Assembly (NCBI RefSeq): GCF_021442385.1
Contig: NZ_MUZA01000006.1
Location: 1 to 64,000, forward strand
Direction: 5' to 3'
Origin: Micromonospora sp. MH99
Lineage (GTDB): Bacteria > Actinomycetota > Actinomycetes > Mycobacteriales > Micromonosporaceae
DNA: 64,000 nucleotides
Part shown: positions 1 through 8,371 of the stretch, piece by piece
Position numbering within the stretch: the first letter of the stretch is position 1
Layout of the letters: each line of letters opens with the position of its first letter
Translations under genes and position numbers: made by a program
The notes under the pieces: generated by a model
Told to the model about the DNA's origin: nothing
Seen by the model: the letters and a program-made list of their open reading frames with translations, nothing else
The model's database searches: none

Positions 1-234
1 TCGCTGGGCCTGTTCCAGCAGCGCCCGACCAGTGGTTGGGGCACGCCGGAGCAGATCACCAACCCGGAGTACTCCACCACCGCGTTCCTCAAGGGCCTGC
101 GCCAGGTTGACGGCTGGCAGGACGTGCCGCTGACCGACGCCGCGCAGACCGTGCAGGTCTCGGCCTACCCGGACGCGTACGCCCAGTGGGAGCAGCAGGC
201 CACCGACCTGGTCGCCCAGCACTGGAACAGCTGA
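1..234 (+). CDS. C-terminal fragment of a cell-wall hydrolase-like protein
   Basis: The window opens inside a reading frame whose last 77 codons are present, ending in TGA at 232-234. The fragment begins SLGLFQQRPTSGWGTPEQI and ends with an acidic, Trp-containing tail. The motif GLFQQRP..GWGTPEQI is one I associate with actinobacterial secreted cell-wall proteins, including M23 peptidase and NlpC/P60 proteins, where it forms a lysozyme-like or peptidoglycan-associated module; that link is from memory. The catalytic part lies upstream, so the reaction cannot be assigned. Two strong hairpins follow the stop codon. Confidence 0.55.
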   Translation, partial: SLGLFQQRPTSGWGTPEQITNPEYSTTAFLKGLRQVDGWQDVPLTDAAQTVQVSAYPDAYAQWEQQATDLVAQHWNS

Positions 235-246
235 CCCCGAACCGAC

Positions 247-282
247 CGATGGCCGGCACCCGACAACGGGCGCCGGCCATCG
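247..282. terminator. Terminator-like hairpin after the first gene
   Basis: An 11-bp perfect inverted repeat, CGATGGCCGGC at 247-257 and its complement at 272-282, lies 12 bases after the stop codon. There is no T-run. In high-GC actinobacteria such hairpins commonly end transcription without one. Confidence 0.6.
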
Positions 283-290
283 GCATACCC

Positions 291-320
291 GGCCGGCACC
301 CCGAAACCGGGGTGCCGGCC
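291..320. terminator. Second terminator-like hairpin
   Basis: A 12-bp perfect stem, GGCCGGCACCCC at 291-302 with its complement at 309-320, closes on a 6-base GAAACC loop. It sits directly after the previous hairpin between two convergent genes, so it may stop transcription from both sides. Confidence 0.6.
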
Positions 321-337
321 ATCGTCGTGCCCGAGAG

Positions 338-386
338 AGATCTTGGACAGTTTCCGTCACCAGCTGACGGAAACTGTCCAAGATCT
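338..386. repeat. Long perfect palindrome, family A, copy 1
   Basis: Two perfect 22-bp arms at 338-359 and 365-386 are separated by 5 bases. The arm begins AGATCTTGGACAGTTTCCGT. A second copy lies at 12067-12115 with the same 20 outer bases in each arm and only the two innermost arm bases changed. The arm is much more AT-rich than the surrounding genes. It sits in the convergent gap before the DUF4126 gene end. Function unknown; it could be a terminator, a protein-binding palindrome or a dispersed repeat. Confidence 0.85.
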
Positions 387-436
387 GAAGGCGCCAGCGC
401 CGCGAAGCCGGTGCTCGCCGCGAGGAAGGCCCCCGG

Positions 437-1054
437 TCAGACGCGGAAGCCGGCGGCGCGGGCCGCCTCGCGTTCGCGACGGCGTTCGGATCGTCGACGG
501 AAGAACCAGTAGATGAAGACGACCAGGCCCACCAGGAAGGCGAGCACCAGCACCGGCAGGATGATCGCGATCAGCGAGACGACCACGCTTGTCGCGTCCT
601 CGGCGGTGCTGGCGACCGGTGCGCCGAACCCGGCGGTGGTCGCGTTCACGACTGGCCGCGCGGCGGACTTGAGCAGGTGCACGCCGAAGGCGAGCAGGAC
701 GCCGGTGGCCACCGGCACCCACTGGTGGGAGGTGAAGAAACTCCCCGGGTCGCTGACGGTCACGGTCTCCGAGGACGAACCGGCCCCGAAGGCGAGGCCG
801 CCGGCGGTGGGTCGGACGACTGTCTGCACCACGTCGTTGATGTGGTCGACCACCGGCACCTTGTCCGCCACCATCTCGACGGCGAGCAGGACGGCCAGGA
901 TGACGATGACCCAGCCGTTGCCGAGCCACGTCCAACCGCTGGGCAGGTCGATCAGGTTGGTGTAACGACCGAGTAGGCCGAGGATGAGCAGGGGTATGTA
1001 GGCGTTCAGCCCCGCTGAGGCGGCGAGGCCGGTGCCGGTGAGGACTTCGAACAC
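437..1054 (-). CDS. DUF4126 family membrane protein
   Basis: This 205-residue protein starts with a helix rich in small residues containing [23 protein letters not shown], followed by further hydrophobic segments around residues 45-65, 100-125 and 155-185, and a very basic C-terminal tail with an [11 protein letters not shown] cluster. The N-terminal pattern with ASAGLN and the overall membrane layout match the DUF4126 family, whose function is not known. A basic cytoplasmic end is consistent with an inner-membrane protein. It is divergent from nucS, with about 70 bases between the starts, and convergent with the gene at the window edge. The ATG start at 1054 opens directly into the family N-terminus. 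Confidence 0.8.
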   Translation of the reverse strand: MFEVLTGTGLAASAGLNAYIPLLILGLLGRYTNLIDLPSGWTWLGNGWVIVILAVLLAVEMVADKVPVVDHINDVVQTVVRPTAGGLAFGAGSSSETVTVSDPGSFFTSHQWVPVATGVLLAFGVHLLKSAARPVVNATTAGFGAPVASTAEDATSVVVSLIAIILPVLVLAFLVGLVVFIYWFFRRRSERRREREAARAAGFRV

Positions 1055-1125
1055 CGTCTCAGCATCGCACCGACGCGCCAGTGCCGCTCGGTGGTGGTCG
1101 CCGGGTGCTCGGCTACCCTCGTCGG

Positions 1126-1785
1126 GTGCGGTTGGTCATTGCGAAGTGCTCGGTGGACTACGTCGGACGGCTCTCGGCTCACCTGCCGCTGGCCACCCGG
1201 CTGTTGATGGTGAAGGCGGACGGGTCGGTGTCCATCCATGCCGACGATCGTGCGTACAAGCCGCTGAACTGGATGAGCCCGCCGTGTCGGCTGGAGGAGG
1301 CCCCCGGCGTGTGGCGGGTGGTCAACAAGGCCGGCGAGGAGCTGCGGATCACCCTGGAGGAGGTCTTCCAGGACACCTCGTACGAGCTGGGTGTGGATCC
1401 CGGCCTGCGCAAGGACGGCGTCGAGGCGCACCTTCAGGAGTTGCTGGCGGCCAACCCGGGTGTGCTCGGTGAGGGGTACACGCTGGTGCGCCGTGAGTAC
1501 ATGACGGCGATCGGCCCGGTGGATCTGCTGTGCCGGGACGCCAACTCCGGCGCCGTCGCCGTCGAGATCAAGCGGCGTGGCGAGATCGACGGGGTGGAGC
1601 AGTTGACCCGCTACCTCGAACTGATGAACCGTGACCCGCTGCTCAGCCCGGTCACCGGGGTCTTCGCCGCCCAGGAGATCAAGCCGCAGGCCCGGGTGCT
1701 CGCCGCCGACCGGGGCATCCGGTGCGTGGTCGTCAACTACGACCGGCTGCGCGGCATCGAGAAGGACGAGCTGACCCTCTTCTGA
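1126..1785 (+). CDS. nucS: Endonuclease NucS (mismatch-specific)
   Basis: NucS is the actinobacterial non-canonical mismatch repair endonuclease that cuts both strands at mismatches and replaces MutS/MutL. The protein is 219 residues from the GTG at 1126 ([16 protein letters not shown]), close to the usual 220-230. The N-terminal half is the DNA-binding and dimer domain. The C-terminal half carries the RecB-like nuclease core, with an acidic residue in GPVDLLCRD followed by [15 protein letters not shown], matching the D...ExK catalytic pattern. The last residues DELTLF resemble the clamp-binding tail reported for this family. An in-frame GTG at 1081 would add 15 residues of unlike sequence, so I chose 1126. 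The methyltransferase gene converges on it with a 4-base gap. Confidence 0.92.
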   Translation: MRLVIAKCSVDYVGRLSAHLPLATRLLMVKADGSVSIHADDRAYKPLNWMSPPCRLEEAPGVWRVVNKAGEELRITLEEVFQDTSYELGVDPGLRKDGVEAHLQELLAANPGVLGEGYTLVRREYMTAIGPVDLLCRDANSGAVAVEIKRRGEIDGVEQLTRYLELMNRDPLLSPVTGVFAAQEIKPQARVLAADRGIRCVVVNYDRLRGIEKDELTLF

Positions 1786-1789
1786 CCGT

Positions 1790-2449
1790 TCACGCCCCGG
1801 TCTTGACGGCGATCAGCGACTTCGGCAGGCCGGCCACCCGCTCGACGAGCATCCGCGAGTCGGGGAAGTAGTGGCGCATCTGCGAGCGGTCCAGCAGTTC
1901 GGTCCAGAGCACCTGGTGAATCGCGGCTTCGTGGCTGCGGGTCGGTTTGTGCCCGAGGGGCCAGCGGCGGGCGAGCGCGGTGCGCAGTCGGATCGGCAGG
2001 AACTGCATGCCCGGCGCGATCCAGTGCGGCTCGATGGGGAAATAGCGGTAGGGCGTCTGCACCCAGTGGCGATCGGCAAGTGACCGGGCCGCGGCGGCGA
2101 ACCGCAGCCGGCGTTCGTGCCCGCCGACGTGCTCCAGCACCGAGTTGGAGAAGACCAGGTCGTATGCGCCGTTGGCGACGTGGGGTGGCAGGTCGCAGGC
2201 GTCGGCCTGTTCGACGTGGGCCCATTCCGGCACCGCGGCGGGCGGCTGTTCCAGGTTGACCACTGTGACCCGGGCCGGTCGGACGGTGGCGCGGTGCCAG
2301 GTGCCGAGCCGGCCGCCGAGGTCGACGACGTGCATGTCGCCGATGTCGGGGAAGGTGCGCGCCAGCCAGTCCGAACGACGACGCCGCTGCCGGGCGCTCC
2401 ACGACTGGTCACTGTCGACAAGGCGGTGGCGCAATCGATTGTGGCCCAT
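1790..2449 (-). CDS. Class I SAM-dependent methyltransferase
   Basis: This 219-residue protein carries a Rossmann-type SAM-binding motif, HVVDLGGRLGTW, around residues 40-51. An acidic residue ends the second strand (VVNLEQPP), AYDLVFSNSVLEHVG matches motif IV/post-IV of small-molecule and lipid methyltransferases, and WVQTPYRYFPIEPHW follows. The substrate cannot be read from the sequence. It is a stand-alone gene convergent with nucS. The upstream 79 bases (2450-2528) are AT-richer than the surroundings and probably hold its promoter. Proteins of this shape are often annotated methyltransferase domain 11 and linked with glycan or cell-surface gene sets, but nothing here confirms that. Confidence 0.8.
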   Translation of the reverse strand: MGHNRLRHRLVDSDQSWSARQRRRRSDWLARTFPDIGDMHVVDLGGRLGTWHRATVRPARVTVVNLEQPPAAVPEWAHVEQADACDLPPHVANGAYDLVFSNSVLEHVGGHERRLRFAAAARSLADRHWVQTPYRYFPIEPHWIAPGMQFLPIRLRTALARRWPLGHKPTRSHEAAIHQVLWTELLDRSQMRHYFPDSRMLVERVAGLPKSLIAVKTGA

Positions 2450-2528
2450 TTAACGCAATGTACCGCCGCGGGCACAACCAATAAACATGTGGATACGCCG
2501 ATCAGCGTCGAGATCGGTTATCCGACAC

Positions 2529-4025
2529 TCATCTGCCGTACATCACCTTGATGGCCTTGATGAGACGTGCCACGTCGGTCGGGGTGCGTTCGAAGGTCAT
2601 CGACGGCAGCAGCGATCGTGCCCGACGCCGGGTGATGGCCTTGGCGCGGCCGAATTCGCGCAGGCCGTCCTCGCCGTGGATCCGCCCGAAGCCGGAGTCA
2701 CCGACTCCGCCGAACGGCAGCGTGGACATCCCGGCGAAGGTCAGGGTGGAGTTGATCGAAGCCATCCCCGAGCGCAGGCGCCGCGCGATGGCCACCGCAC
2801 GCCGCCGGCCGAAGACCGAACCCCCGAGACCGTACGACAGGGCGTTGGCGCGGGCGACGGCCTCGTCGGCGTCGCGGACCCGGCTGATGGTCAGTGTCGG
2901 GCCGAAGGTCTCCTCGCGGACGGCGGCCGACTCCTCCGGAACGTCCACCAGCACGGTCGGGTGCACGTACGGAGGTCGCACCGCATCCGGGCCGCCGAGC
3001 ACGGCGCGACCGCCGGAGCTGACCGCGGCGTCGATGTGCCGGCGGATCACCTCGATCTGGCCGGGCATGGTGATCGGGCCGATGTCGCTGCCCTCCGGGC
3101 CCACGGTCAGCCGGCCGGCGCGGGCGACGACCTTGTCGACGAAGGCGTCGAAGACCTCATCGACGGCGTAGACCCGCTCGATACCGATGCAGGTCTGGCC
3201 GGCGTTGGTCATGGCGCCCCAGACGCACGCCTCGGCGGCGGCGTCCAGGTTGGCGTCGCTGTCGACGATCATGGCGTCCTTGCCGCCGCCCTCGATCAGC
3301 ACGGGGGTCAGCGTCTCGGCGCAGGCCGCCATCACCTTGCGGGCGGTCGCCGTGGAGCCGGTGAAGGCCACCTTGTCGACCCCGGAGCGGCACAGCGCCG
3401 CGCCCACGTCACCGAGGCCGTGCACGGCGGTGAACACCGGCTGCTCGGGCACCACCTCGGCGAAGGTGTCCACCAGCCACTGGCCGACGGCGGGCGTGTA
3501 CTCGCTGGGCTTGAGCACGACGGCGTTGCCGGCGGCCAGGGCGTACGCGGCGGAGCCGATCGGGGTGAAGACCGGATAGTTCCACGGGCCGATCACACCA
3601 ATCACGCCGAACGGCTGGTATTCCAGGTGCCCGGAGAACTCGGCGAGGATGAGCCGCGACCGGACCCGGCGGGGGCCGAGCACCCGCTGGGCGTTGCGCG
3701 CTGCCCAGTCGACGTGCTCGATCGCGGTGACGATCTCGACGATGGCGTCGGGGACCGGCTTGCCGCCCTCGACGTGCACCAGCTCGGCGAGCTGCTCGAT
3801 CCGCTGGGCGAGCAGTGCGCGCCAGCGCAGCAGCCGTTGCCGGCGGCCGCTGAAGCCCAGGCCGGCCCACCACTCGCTGGCGGCGCGGGCCTCATCGACG
3901 GCCTGGCGTACGTCGGCGTCGGTGGCGACCGGGAGGCGACCCGCCTCGGCGCCGGTGGCCGGACTGGTGGAGACGAGCTCGTCCGCCTCGATGAGAGGGG
4001 TGCCGGGGGCATGCACAGCCGTCAT
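2529..4025 (-). CDS. Aldehyde dehydrogenase family protein (succinate-semialdehyde dehydrogenase-like)
   Basis: A 498-residue NAD(P)-dependent aldehyde dehydrogenase oxidising an aldehyde to the acid. The canonical elements are in order: PWNYP with the oxyanion-hole Asn149, LKPSEY with cofactor-binding Lys172, FTGS at 221-224, the general base Glu245 in EGGGKD, and catalytic Cys279 in GQTCI. The usual LGG after the general base is GGG here. Overall it resembles the broad semialdehyde/coniferyl-aldehyde branch and the GabD2-type enzymes of mycobacteria, but the substrate is not determined by these motifs. It is monocistronic on this strand. The 256 bases from 4026 to 4281 separate it from the divergent FHA gene and must hold both promoters; I see no other gene there. 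Confidence 0.85.
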   Translation of the reverse strand: MTAVHAPGTPLIEADELVSTSPATGAEAGRLPVATDADVRQAVDEARAASEWWAGLGFSGRRQRLLRWRALLAQRIEQLAELVHVEGGKPVPDAIVEIVTAIEHVDWAARNAQRVLGPRRVRSRLILAEFSGHLEYQPFGVIGVIGPWNYPVFTPIGSAAYALAAGNAVVLKPSEYTPAVGQWLVDTFAEVVPEQPVFTAVHGLGDVGAALCRSGVDKVAFTGSTATARKVMAACAETLTPVLIEGGGKDAMIVDSDANLDAAAEACVWGAMTNAGQTCIGIERVYAVDEVFDAFVDKVVARAGRLTVGPEGSDIGPITMPGQIEVIRRHIDAAVSSGGRAVLGGPDAVRPPYVHPTVLVDVPEESAAVREETFGPTLTISRVRDADEAVARANALSYGLGGSVFGRRRAVAIARRLRSGMASINSTLTFAGMSTLPFGGVGDSGFGRIHGEDGLREFGRAKAITRRRARSLLPSMTFERTPTDVARLIKAIKVMYGR

Positions 4026-4281
4026 GGCGGAAGTCTAGACCCGAAGATTACTCACCGGTAGGGCACGAATTCGGATCGAGGGGACGGAAGTCGCCCCGGG
4101 CCGTCCACTCGTTGATCAGTGCAGGTCAGGGGTCGGGTGCCGGAAGCTGGCCGCCCGAACCGTCGAACGGTGGGTGGCCGGGAGGTGACGAGGAGCTGAC
4201 CGGCTGGTCGGTATTGACGATTACCGTCTGATGGCAGGCTGACGCGCGGAGTAACGGTGTGGGGTGGAGGGCTGACTGTCC

Positions 4282-4698
4282 ATGGAGGAACATCCGGAAC
4301 TGCTGCCGTTGTTGACGGTCGCTGGTGGGCCGATGCGCGGAGCGAGCTTTCGCCTTCGGGCCGAGCCGCAGGTGATCGGTCGGGCGCCGACCGGCCACGT
4401 GGTCATCAACGACCCGCACCTGAGCCGCCGGCACGCCGAGGTGTGGCTGGCCCCGGAGGGCGCGTCGCTGCGTGATCTGGGCTCGACCAACGGCACCTGG
4501 CTCAACGACCGCCGGATCACCGAGGTGGAACGACTCGCCGACGGCGACGTGATCCGGCTCGGCCGCACCGAGTTGCGCCTGTTCGACCCGGGGGTCGCCC
4601 ACACGGATCCGGTCGGGCTCAGCTTCGGGGTGTCCCGGCGGGACATCCGACCGACCCTGCCCCTGCCGTTGGCCACGCCGCCCAGCGCCCGCCGCTGA
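4282..4698 (+). CDS. FHA domain protein
   Basis: This 138-residue protein is essentially a single forkhead-associated domain, which binds phosphothreonine peptides. Visible elements are the first-strand GR (VIGRAPTGHVVIND), the SRRHAEV phosphate-binding segment, and DLGSTNGTWLNDRRI with the conserved Asn that contacts the peptide. A short basic tail follows. Small soluble FHA proteins in actinobacteria are usually substrates or partners of Ser/Thr kinases; no kinase is adjacent here. The ATG at 4282 is preceded by a weak purine stretch. A hairpin follows the stop. Confidence 0.88.
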   Translation: MEEHPELLPLLTVAGGPMRGASFRLRAEPQVIGRAPTGHVVINDPHLSRRHAEVWLAPEGASLRDLGSTNGTWLNDRRITEVERLADGDVIRLGRTELRLFDPGVAHTDPVGLSFGVSRRDIRPTLPLPLATPPSARR

Positions 4699-4708
4699 CC
4701 CACGGCGA

Positions 4709-4736
4709 CGGCCGCCCGCCGGTGTGTGGGCGGCCG
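4709..4736 (+). terminator. Hairpin after the FHA gene
   Basis: CGGCCGCCC at 4709-4717 pairs with GGGCGGCCG at 4728-4736 over a 10-base loop, starting 10 bases after the FHA stop codon. No T-run. Confidence 0.5.
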
Positions 4737-4822
4737 GGGCCACGACTGGTGGTGCGCCACACTCCGGCGGTGCCGCGGGATGGCTGTCCCGCACCTGGAC
4801 CGGCGGAGAACGGCCTGGCAAC

Positions 4823-5920
4823 ATGCCGCGGATGCAGAGCGAGCAGCGGGTCGTGACGGCGAACGGCACCACCCAGGCGGTACGGGTGGCCGGCCCGCCG
4901 GACGGCACTCCGGTGCTGCTGATCCACGGCAACTGCTCGTCCTCGCTGTTCTGGGAGCCGTTGCTCCGGCGGCTGCCACCGACGCTGCGGGTCGTCGCTC
5001 CCGACCTACGGGGGTACGGCGACTCGGCGACCGCCCCCGTGGACGCCACGCGGGGCCTGCGGGACTTCGCCGACGACATCGCCGCCCTGCTGGACGACCC
5101 GACGCTCTTCGCCAGCGCGAGCGGCAGCGCCACCGGTCACGGCGGCGGCCGGCCCGTGGTGGTCGGGCACTCCCTGGGCGGGGGAGTGGCGATGCGGTTG
5201 CTGGTCGACCATCCGCACCGGGTGGGCGCGCTGCTGCTGGCCGCGCCGGTGTCGCCGTACGGCTTCGGTGGAACCCGCGACCTGACCGGCACGCCTACCA
5301 CCCCCGACTTCGCCGGCACCGGTGCCGGGACGGCAAACGCCGACTTCGTCGCGCGGCTCGCCGCAGGTGATCGCGGCGCCGACGCGCCGGCCAGCCCGCG
5401 CGCGGTGCTGCGGGCCACCTACGTGGCCGATCCGGCCGTGCTGGGCACCGACGAGGAACTGCTGCTGGACAGCGTCCTGTCCACGGCGACCGGCGACGAC
5501 AACTACCCCGGTACGGCGGTGCCGTCGGCGAACTGGCCTGGTACCGCGCCGGGGGAGCGCGGCGTGCTCAACGCGCTCGCCCCGACCTGGTTCCGGCTCG
5601 CCGACGAGCTGGTGGCCGTCGCACCCAAACCGCCGGTCACCTGGGTACGCGGGGACGCCGACGTGATCGTCTCGGACACGTCGCTGTTCGACCTGGCGTA
5701 CCTGGGTTCGCTGGGTGTCGTGCCCGGCTGGCCGGGTGAGGAGTCCTGCCCGCCGCAGCCGATGATCGGCCAGACCCGAGCGGTGCTCCAGCGGTACGCG
5801 GCGGCCGGCGGCGCGTACCGCGAGGTGGTGTTGCCCGGTTGCGGGCACAGCCCGCACCTGGAACACCCGGCGGAGTTCGTCGCGGAACTGCTCGCGCTGA
5901 CCGGCGTGCCGGCCGTCTGA
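4823..5920 (+). CDS. Alpha/beta hydrolase
   Basis: An alpha/beta-fold hydrolase of about 365 residues. It has the oxyanion motif LLIHGNCSSSLFW, the region LRVVAPDLRGYGDS, the nucleophile elbow VVGHSLGGG (Ser), and a C-terminal catalytic His in LPGCGHSPHLEHPAEF. The acid is probably the Asp in WVRGDADVIVSD. It is longer than the 280-300 residues typical of the family because of a cap insertion of roughly 80 residues after the nucleophile, rich in Gly, Thr and Pro (GTRDLTGTPTTPDFAGTGAGTANADF). The reaction is not defined; esterase, epoxide hydrolase or lactonase are possible. I place the start at the ATG at 4823 (MPRMQSEQ); the ATG at 4832 is equally possible. Confidence 0.82.
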   Translation: MPRMQSEQRVVTANGTTQAVRVAGPPDGTPVLLIHGNCSSSLFWEPLLRRLPPTLRVVAPDLRGYGDSATAPVDATRGLRDFADDIAALLDDPTLFASASGSATGHGGGRPVVVGHSLGGGVAMRLLVDHPHRVGALLLAAPVSPYGFGGTRDLTGTPTTPDFAGTGAGTANADFVARLAAGDRGADAPASPRAVLRATYVADPAVLGTDEELLLDSVLSTATGDDNYPGTAVPSANWPGTAPGERGVLNALAPTWFRLADELVAVAPKPPVTWVRGDADVIVSDTSLFDLAYLGSLGVVPGWPGEESCPPQPMIGQTRAVLQRYAAAGGAYREVVLPGCGHSPHLEHPAEFVAELLALTGVPAV

Positions 5921-5999
5921 GGGCCCCTGGCGCCGTGGGTGAAATATCCCACGGCGTCTCGACAACCGAGCGTCACGTGGCAGACTCGCGCGCATAACC

Positions 6000-6014
6000 T
6001 TAGCGGCCGTTCAG
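6000..6014 (+). promoter_or_regulatory. Acyl-CoA regulon operator, site 1 (double HADH gene)
   Basis: TTAGCGGCCGTTCAG lies 32 bases before the GTG start of the 3-hydroxyacyl-CoA dehydrogenase. It matches the 15-bp sequence found before ccr, the epimerase/thiolase pair and icmA (see 17432, 18270, 23919). The half-sites TTAGCG and CGTTCA around two variable bases give a near-palindrome typical of TetR-family operators. The regulator is not in the window. Confidence 0.6.
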
Positions 6015-6045
6015 TGGCCGTGCGGAGTGTCTGGGGAGGCCGTTC

Positions 6046-7836
6046 GTGGCGCGCGAGTTCAGCACCGTGGGTGTGGTGGGGCTGGGCACCATGGGTGCCG
6101 GCATCGTCGAGGTCTTCGCCCGCAACGGCATCGACGTGCTCGCGGTCGAGATCTCCGAGGCGGCGCTGGAGCGCGGCCGGGCCACTCTCACCGGCTCCAC
6201 CGATCGCGCCGTGGCCAAGGGCAAGCTCGCCGAGGCGGACCGGGACGCGCTGCACGAGCGGGTGCACTTTGCGGTGGGGCTGGACGCCCTGCACTCCGTG
6301 GACCTGGTGATCGAGGCCGTGCCCGAGCACCTGGACCTCAAGCAGCGGATCTTCGCGGAGCTGGACCGGGTCTGCCGGCCGGACACCATCCTCGCCACCA
6401 ACACCTCGTCGTTGAGCGTCACCGAGATCTCGGTCGCCACCACCCGGCCCATCCAGGTGATCGGCATCCACTTCTTCAACCCGGCACCGGTGATGAAGCT
6501 GGTCGAGGTTGTCCGCACCGTCGTCACCGCACCCGAGGTGGTCGCCGACGTCGAGGCGCTGTGCGCCCGGCTGGGCAAGGTCGACGTCACCATCAACGAC
6601 CGGGCCGGTTTCATCGCCAACGCGCTGCTCTTCGGCTACCTCAACCACGCCGTCGGCATGTTCGAGGCGCACTACGCGACCCGGGAGGACATCGACGCGG
6701 CCATGAAGCTCGGCTGCGGCCTGCCGATGGGCCCGCTGGCGCTGATGGACCTGATCGGCCTGGACACCGCGTACGAGATCCTGGACACGATGTACCGGCG
6801 CGGCGGGCGGGACCGCCGGCACGCCCCCGTGCCGCTGCTCAAGCAGATGGTGACGGCGGGGCTGCTCGGCCGGAAGTCCGGCCGGGGTTTCTACACCTAC
6901 CAGCGGCCGGGCTCCCCGGTCGTCGTACCCGACGAGGCGACGCCGCCGGCGACGGACGCCGCGCTCGCCGACGGCGCGCGGGCCATCACGAAGGTCGGCG
7001 TCGTGGGCTCCGGGACCATGGCCACCGGGATCATCGAGGTGTTCGCGAAGGCCGGCTACGAGGTCGTCTCGGTGACCCGGGGCGCGGAGAAGTCCGCGGC
7101 GGTCTGCGAGGCGGTGAAGACCTCGCTGAACAAGGGCGTGGTGCGAGGCAAGCTCACCGAGACCGACCGGGACGCCGCGCTCGGCCGGATCAGCTGGTCG
7201 GCCACGCTCGACCACCTCGCCGACGTCGACCTGGTGGTCGAGGCGGTCGTCGAGGAGCTGAGCGTGAAGAAGGCGCTCTTCGCCAGCCTGGACGAGATCT
7301 GCAAGCCGGGCGTGGTGCTGGCCACCACCACCTCGTCCCTGCCGGTGATCGACGTGGCGATGGCCACCCAGCGGCCGGCCGACGTGGTGGGCCTGCACTT
7401 CTTCAACCCGGCGCCGGTCATGCCGCTGGTCGAGGTCGTCCAGACCATCCGTACCTCCCCGGAGGCCACCGCCACCGCACGGGCCGTCTGCGCCGCGCTG
7501 GGCAAGACCGGCGTGGTCTGCGGCGACCGGTCCGGGTTCATCGTCAACGCGCTGCTCTTCCCGTACCTGAACGACGCGGTGAAGATGCTGGAGGCCAGCT
7601 ACTCCACCGCCGACGACATCGACCACGCCATGAAGCTGGGCTGCGGCTACCCGATGGGCCCGTTCGAGCTGCTCGACGTGGTGGGGCTGGACGTCTCGCT
7701 GGCCATCCAGCGGGAGCTGTACCTGGAACTGCGCGAGCCGGGCTTCGCGCCCGCGCCGCTGCTGGAGCACCTGGTCACCGCCGGCTATCTGGGCCGCAAG
7801 ACCCGCCGCGGCTTCCGCGACCACTCGCACCGCTGA
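6046..7836 (+). CDS. Double-length 3-hydroxyacyl-CoA dehydrogenase (tandem fused domains)
   Basis: A 596-residue protein made of two consecutive 3-hydroxyacyl-CoA dehydrogenase units of about 300 residues. Unit 1 has the NAD-binding VVGLGTMGAGIVEVF near residue 10, catalytic His142 in HFFNPAPVM, and the C-terminal dimer domain with LGCGLPMGPLALMDLIGLD. Unit 2 restarts near residue 315 with VVGSGTMATGIIEVF and has His451 in HFFNPAPVM and LGCGYPMGPFELLDVVGLD. Both keep the TSSL segment and the Asn of the NALLF helix, so both look active. The enzyme would interconvert 3-hydroxyacyl-CoA (for example 3-hydroxybutyryl-CoA) and 3-ketoacyl-CoA with NAD. The GTG at 6046 follows a GGGGAGG ribosome site. 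Its promoter carries the shared TTAGCG-type box, linking it to the ccr/thiolase/icmA genes downstream. Confidence 0.88.
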   Translation: MAREFSTVGVVGLGTMGAGIVEVFARNGIDVLAVEISEAALERGRATLTGSTDRAVAKGKLAEADRDALHERVHFAVGLDALHSVDLVIEAVPEHLDLKQRIFAELDRVCRPDTILATNTSSLSVTEISVATTRPIQVIGIHFFNPAPVMKLVEVVRTVVTAPEVVADVEALCARLGKVDVTINDRAGFIANALLFGYLNHAVGMFEAHYATREDIDAAMKLGCGLPMGPLALMDLIGLDTAYEILDTMYRRGGRDRRHAPVPLLKQMVTAGLLGRKSGRGFYTYQRPGSPVVVPDEATPPATDAALADGARAITKVGVVGSGTMATGIIEVFAKAGYEVVSVTRGAEKSAAVCEAVKTSLNKGVVRGKLTETDRDAALGRISWSATLDHLADVDLVVEAVVEELSVKKALFASLDEICKPGVVLATTTSSLPVIDVAMATQRPADVVGLHFFNPAPVMPLVEVVQTIRTSPEATATARAVCAALGKTGVVCGDRSGFIVNALLFPYLNDAVKMLEASYSTADDIDHAMKLGCGYPMGPFELLDVVGLDVSLAIQRELYLELREPGFAPAPLLEHLVTAGYLGRKTRRGFRDHSHR

Positions 7837-7876
7837 GCGCGTCAACGCCGGAGGGCCCCGGCCGCGTCTACAGGAT

Positions 7877-8371
7877 GTGACCTTCGAGGAGTACGTCGGC
7901 AGCCGCGGCCCGGCCCTGGTCCGGCTGGCCCGACTGCTCACCGGTGACGAGCACCGGGCCGAGGACCTCACCCAGGAGGTGCTGTCCCAGGCGTACGTGC
8001 ACTGGCGTCGGATCTCCCGCGCCGACCGGCCCGACGTGTACGTGCGCCGGATGCTCGTCAACGCCAACAACTCCTGGTGGCGACGTCGGTCGAACCGGGA
8101 AGTGGTCATCGACGCCGTCGGCGACCGACCGCACCGTGGCGACGTCGGCGGCGAGGCGGCCGACCGGGACGAGATGTGGCGGCTGATCCTCGCGCTGCCC
8201 GACCGTCAGCGGGCGGTGCTGGTGCTGCGCTACTACGAGGACCTCGACGATGCGACGATCGCCCAGATCCTGGACTGCTCGCCGGTCACCGTCCGCACCC
8301 ACGCGATGCGGGCCCTCGCCAACCTCCGGGAGCGTTGCGGCGTCCCGACGACGAACGGGAGCCGACCGTGA
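7877..8371 (+). CDS. SigE-family ECF RNA polymerase sigma factor
   Basis: A 164-residue extracytoplasmic-function sigma factor with region 2 (LVRLARLLTGDEHRAEDLTQEVLSQAY and YVRRMLVNANNSWWRRRS) and region 4 (LPDRQRAVLVLRYYEDLDDATIAQILDCSPVTVRTHAMRAL). This pattern is typical of the actinobacterial SigE-family group of short ECF factors. The GTG at 7877 has no strong ribosome site and lies 41 bases after the dehydrogenase stop. Its TGA overlaps the GTG of the next gene by 4 bases, so the two are translationally coupled. The partner is a membrane protein, as expected for an anti-sigma or signalling subunit. The target genes are unknown. Confidence 0.9.
   Translation: MTFEEYVGSRGPALVRLARLLTGDEHRAEDLTQEVLSQAYVHWRRISRADRPDVYVRRMLVNANNSWWRRRSNREVVIDAVGDRPHRGDVGGEAADRDEMWRLILALPDRQRAVLVLRYYEDLDDATIAQILDCSPVTVRTHAMRALANLRERCGVPTTNGSRP

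Noticed and set aside
5503..8109. Long minus-strand frame across the hydrolase, HADH and sigma genes
   Set aside because: It spans three well-supported plus-strand genes and the gaps between them, and its protein is low-complexity His/Gly/Val/Arg sequence with no motif.
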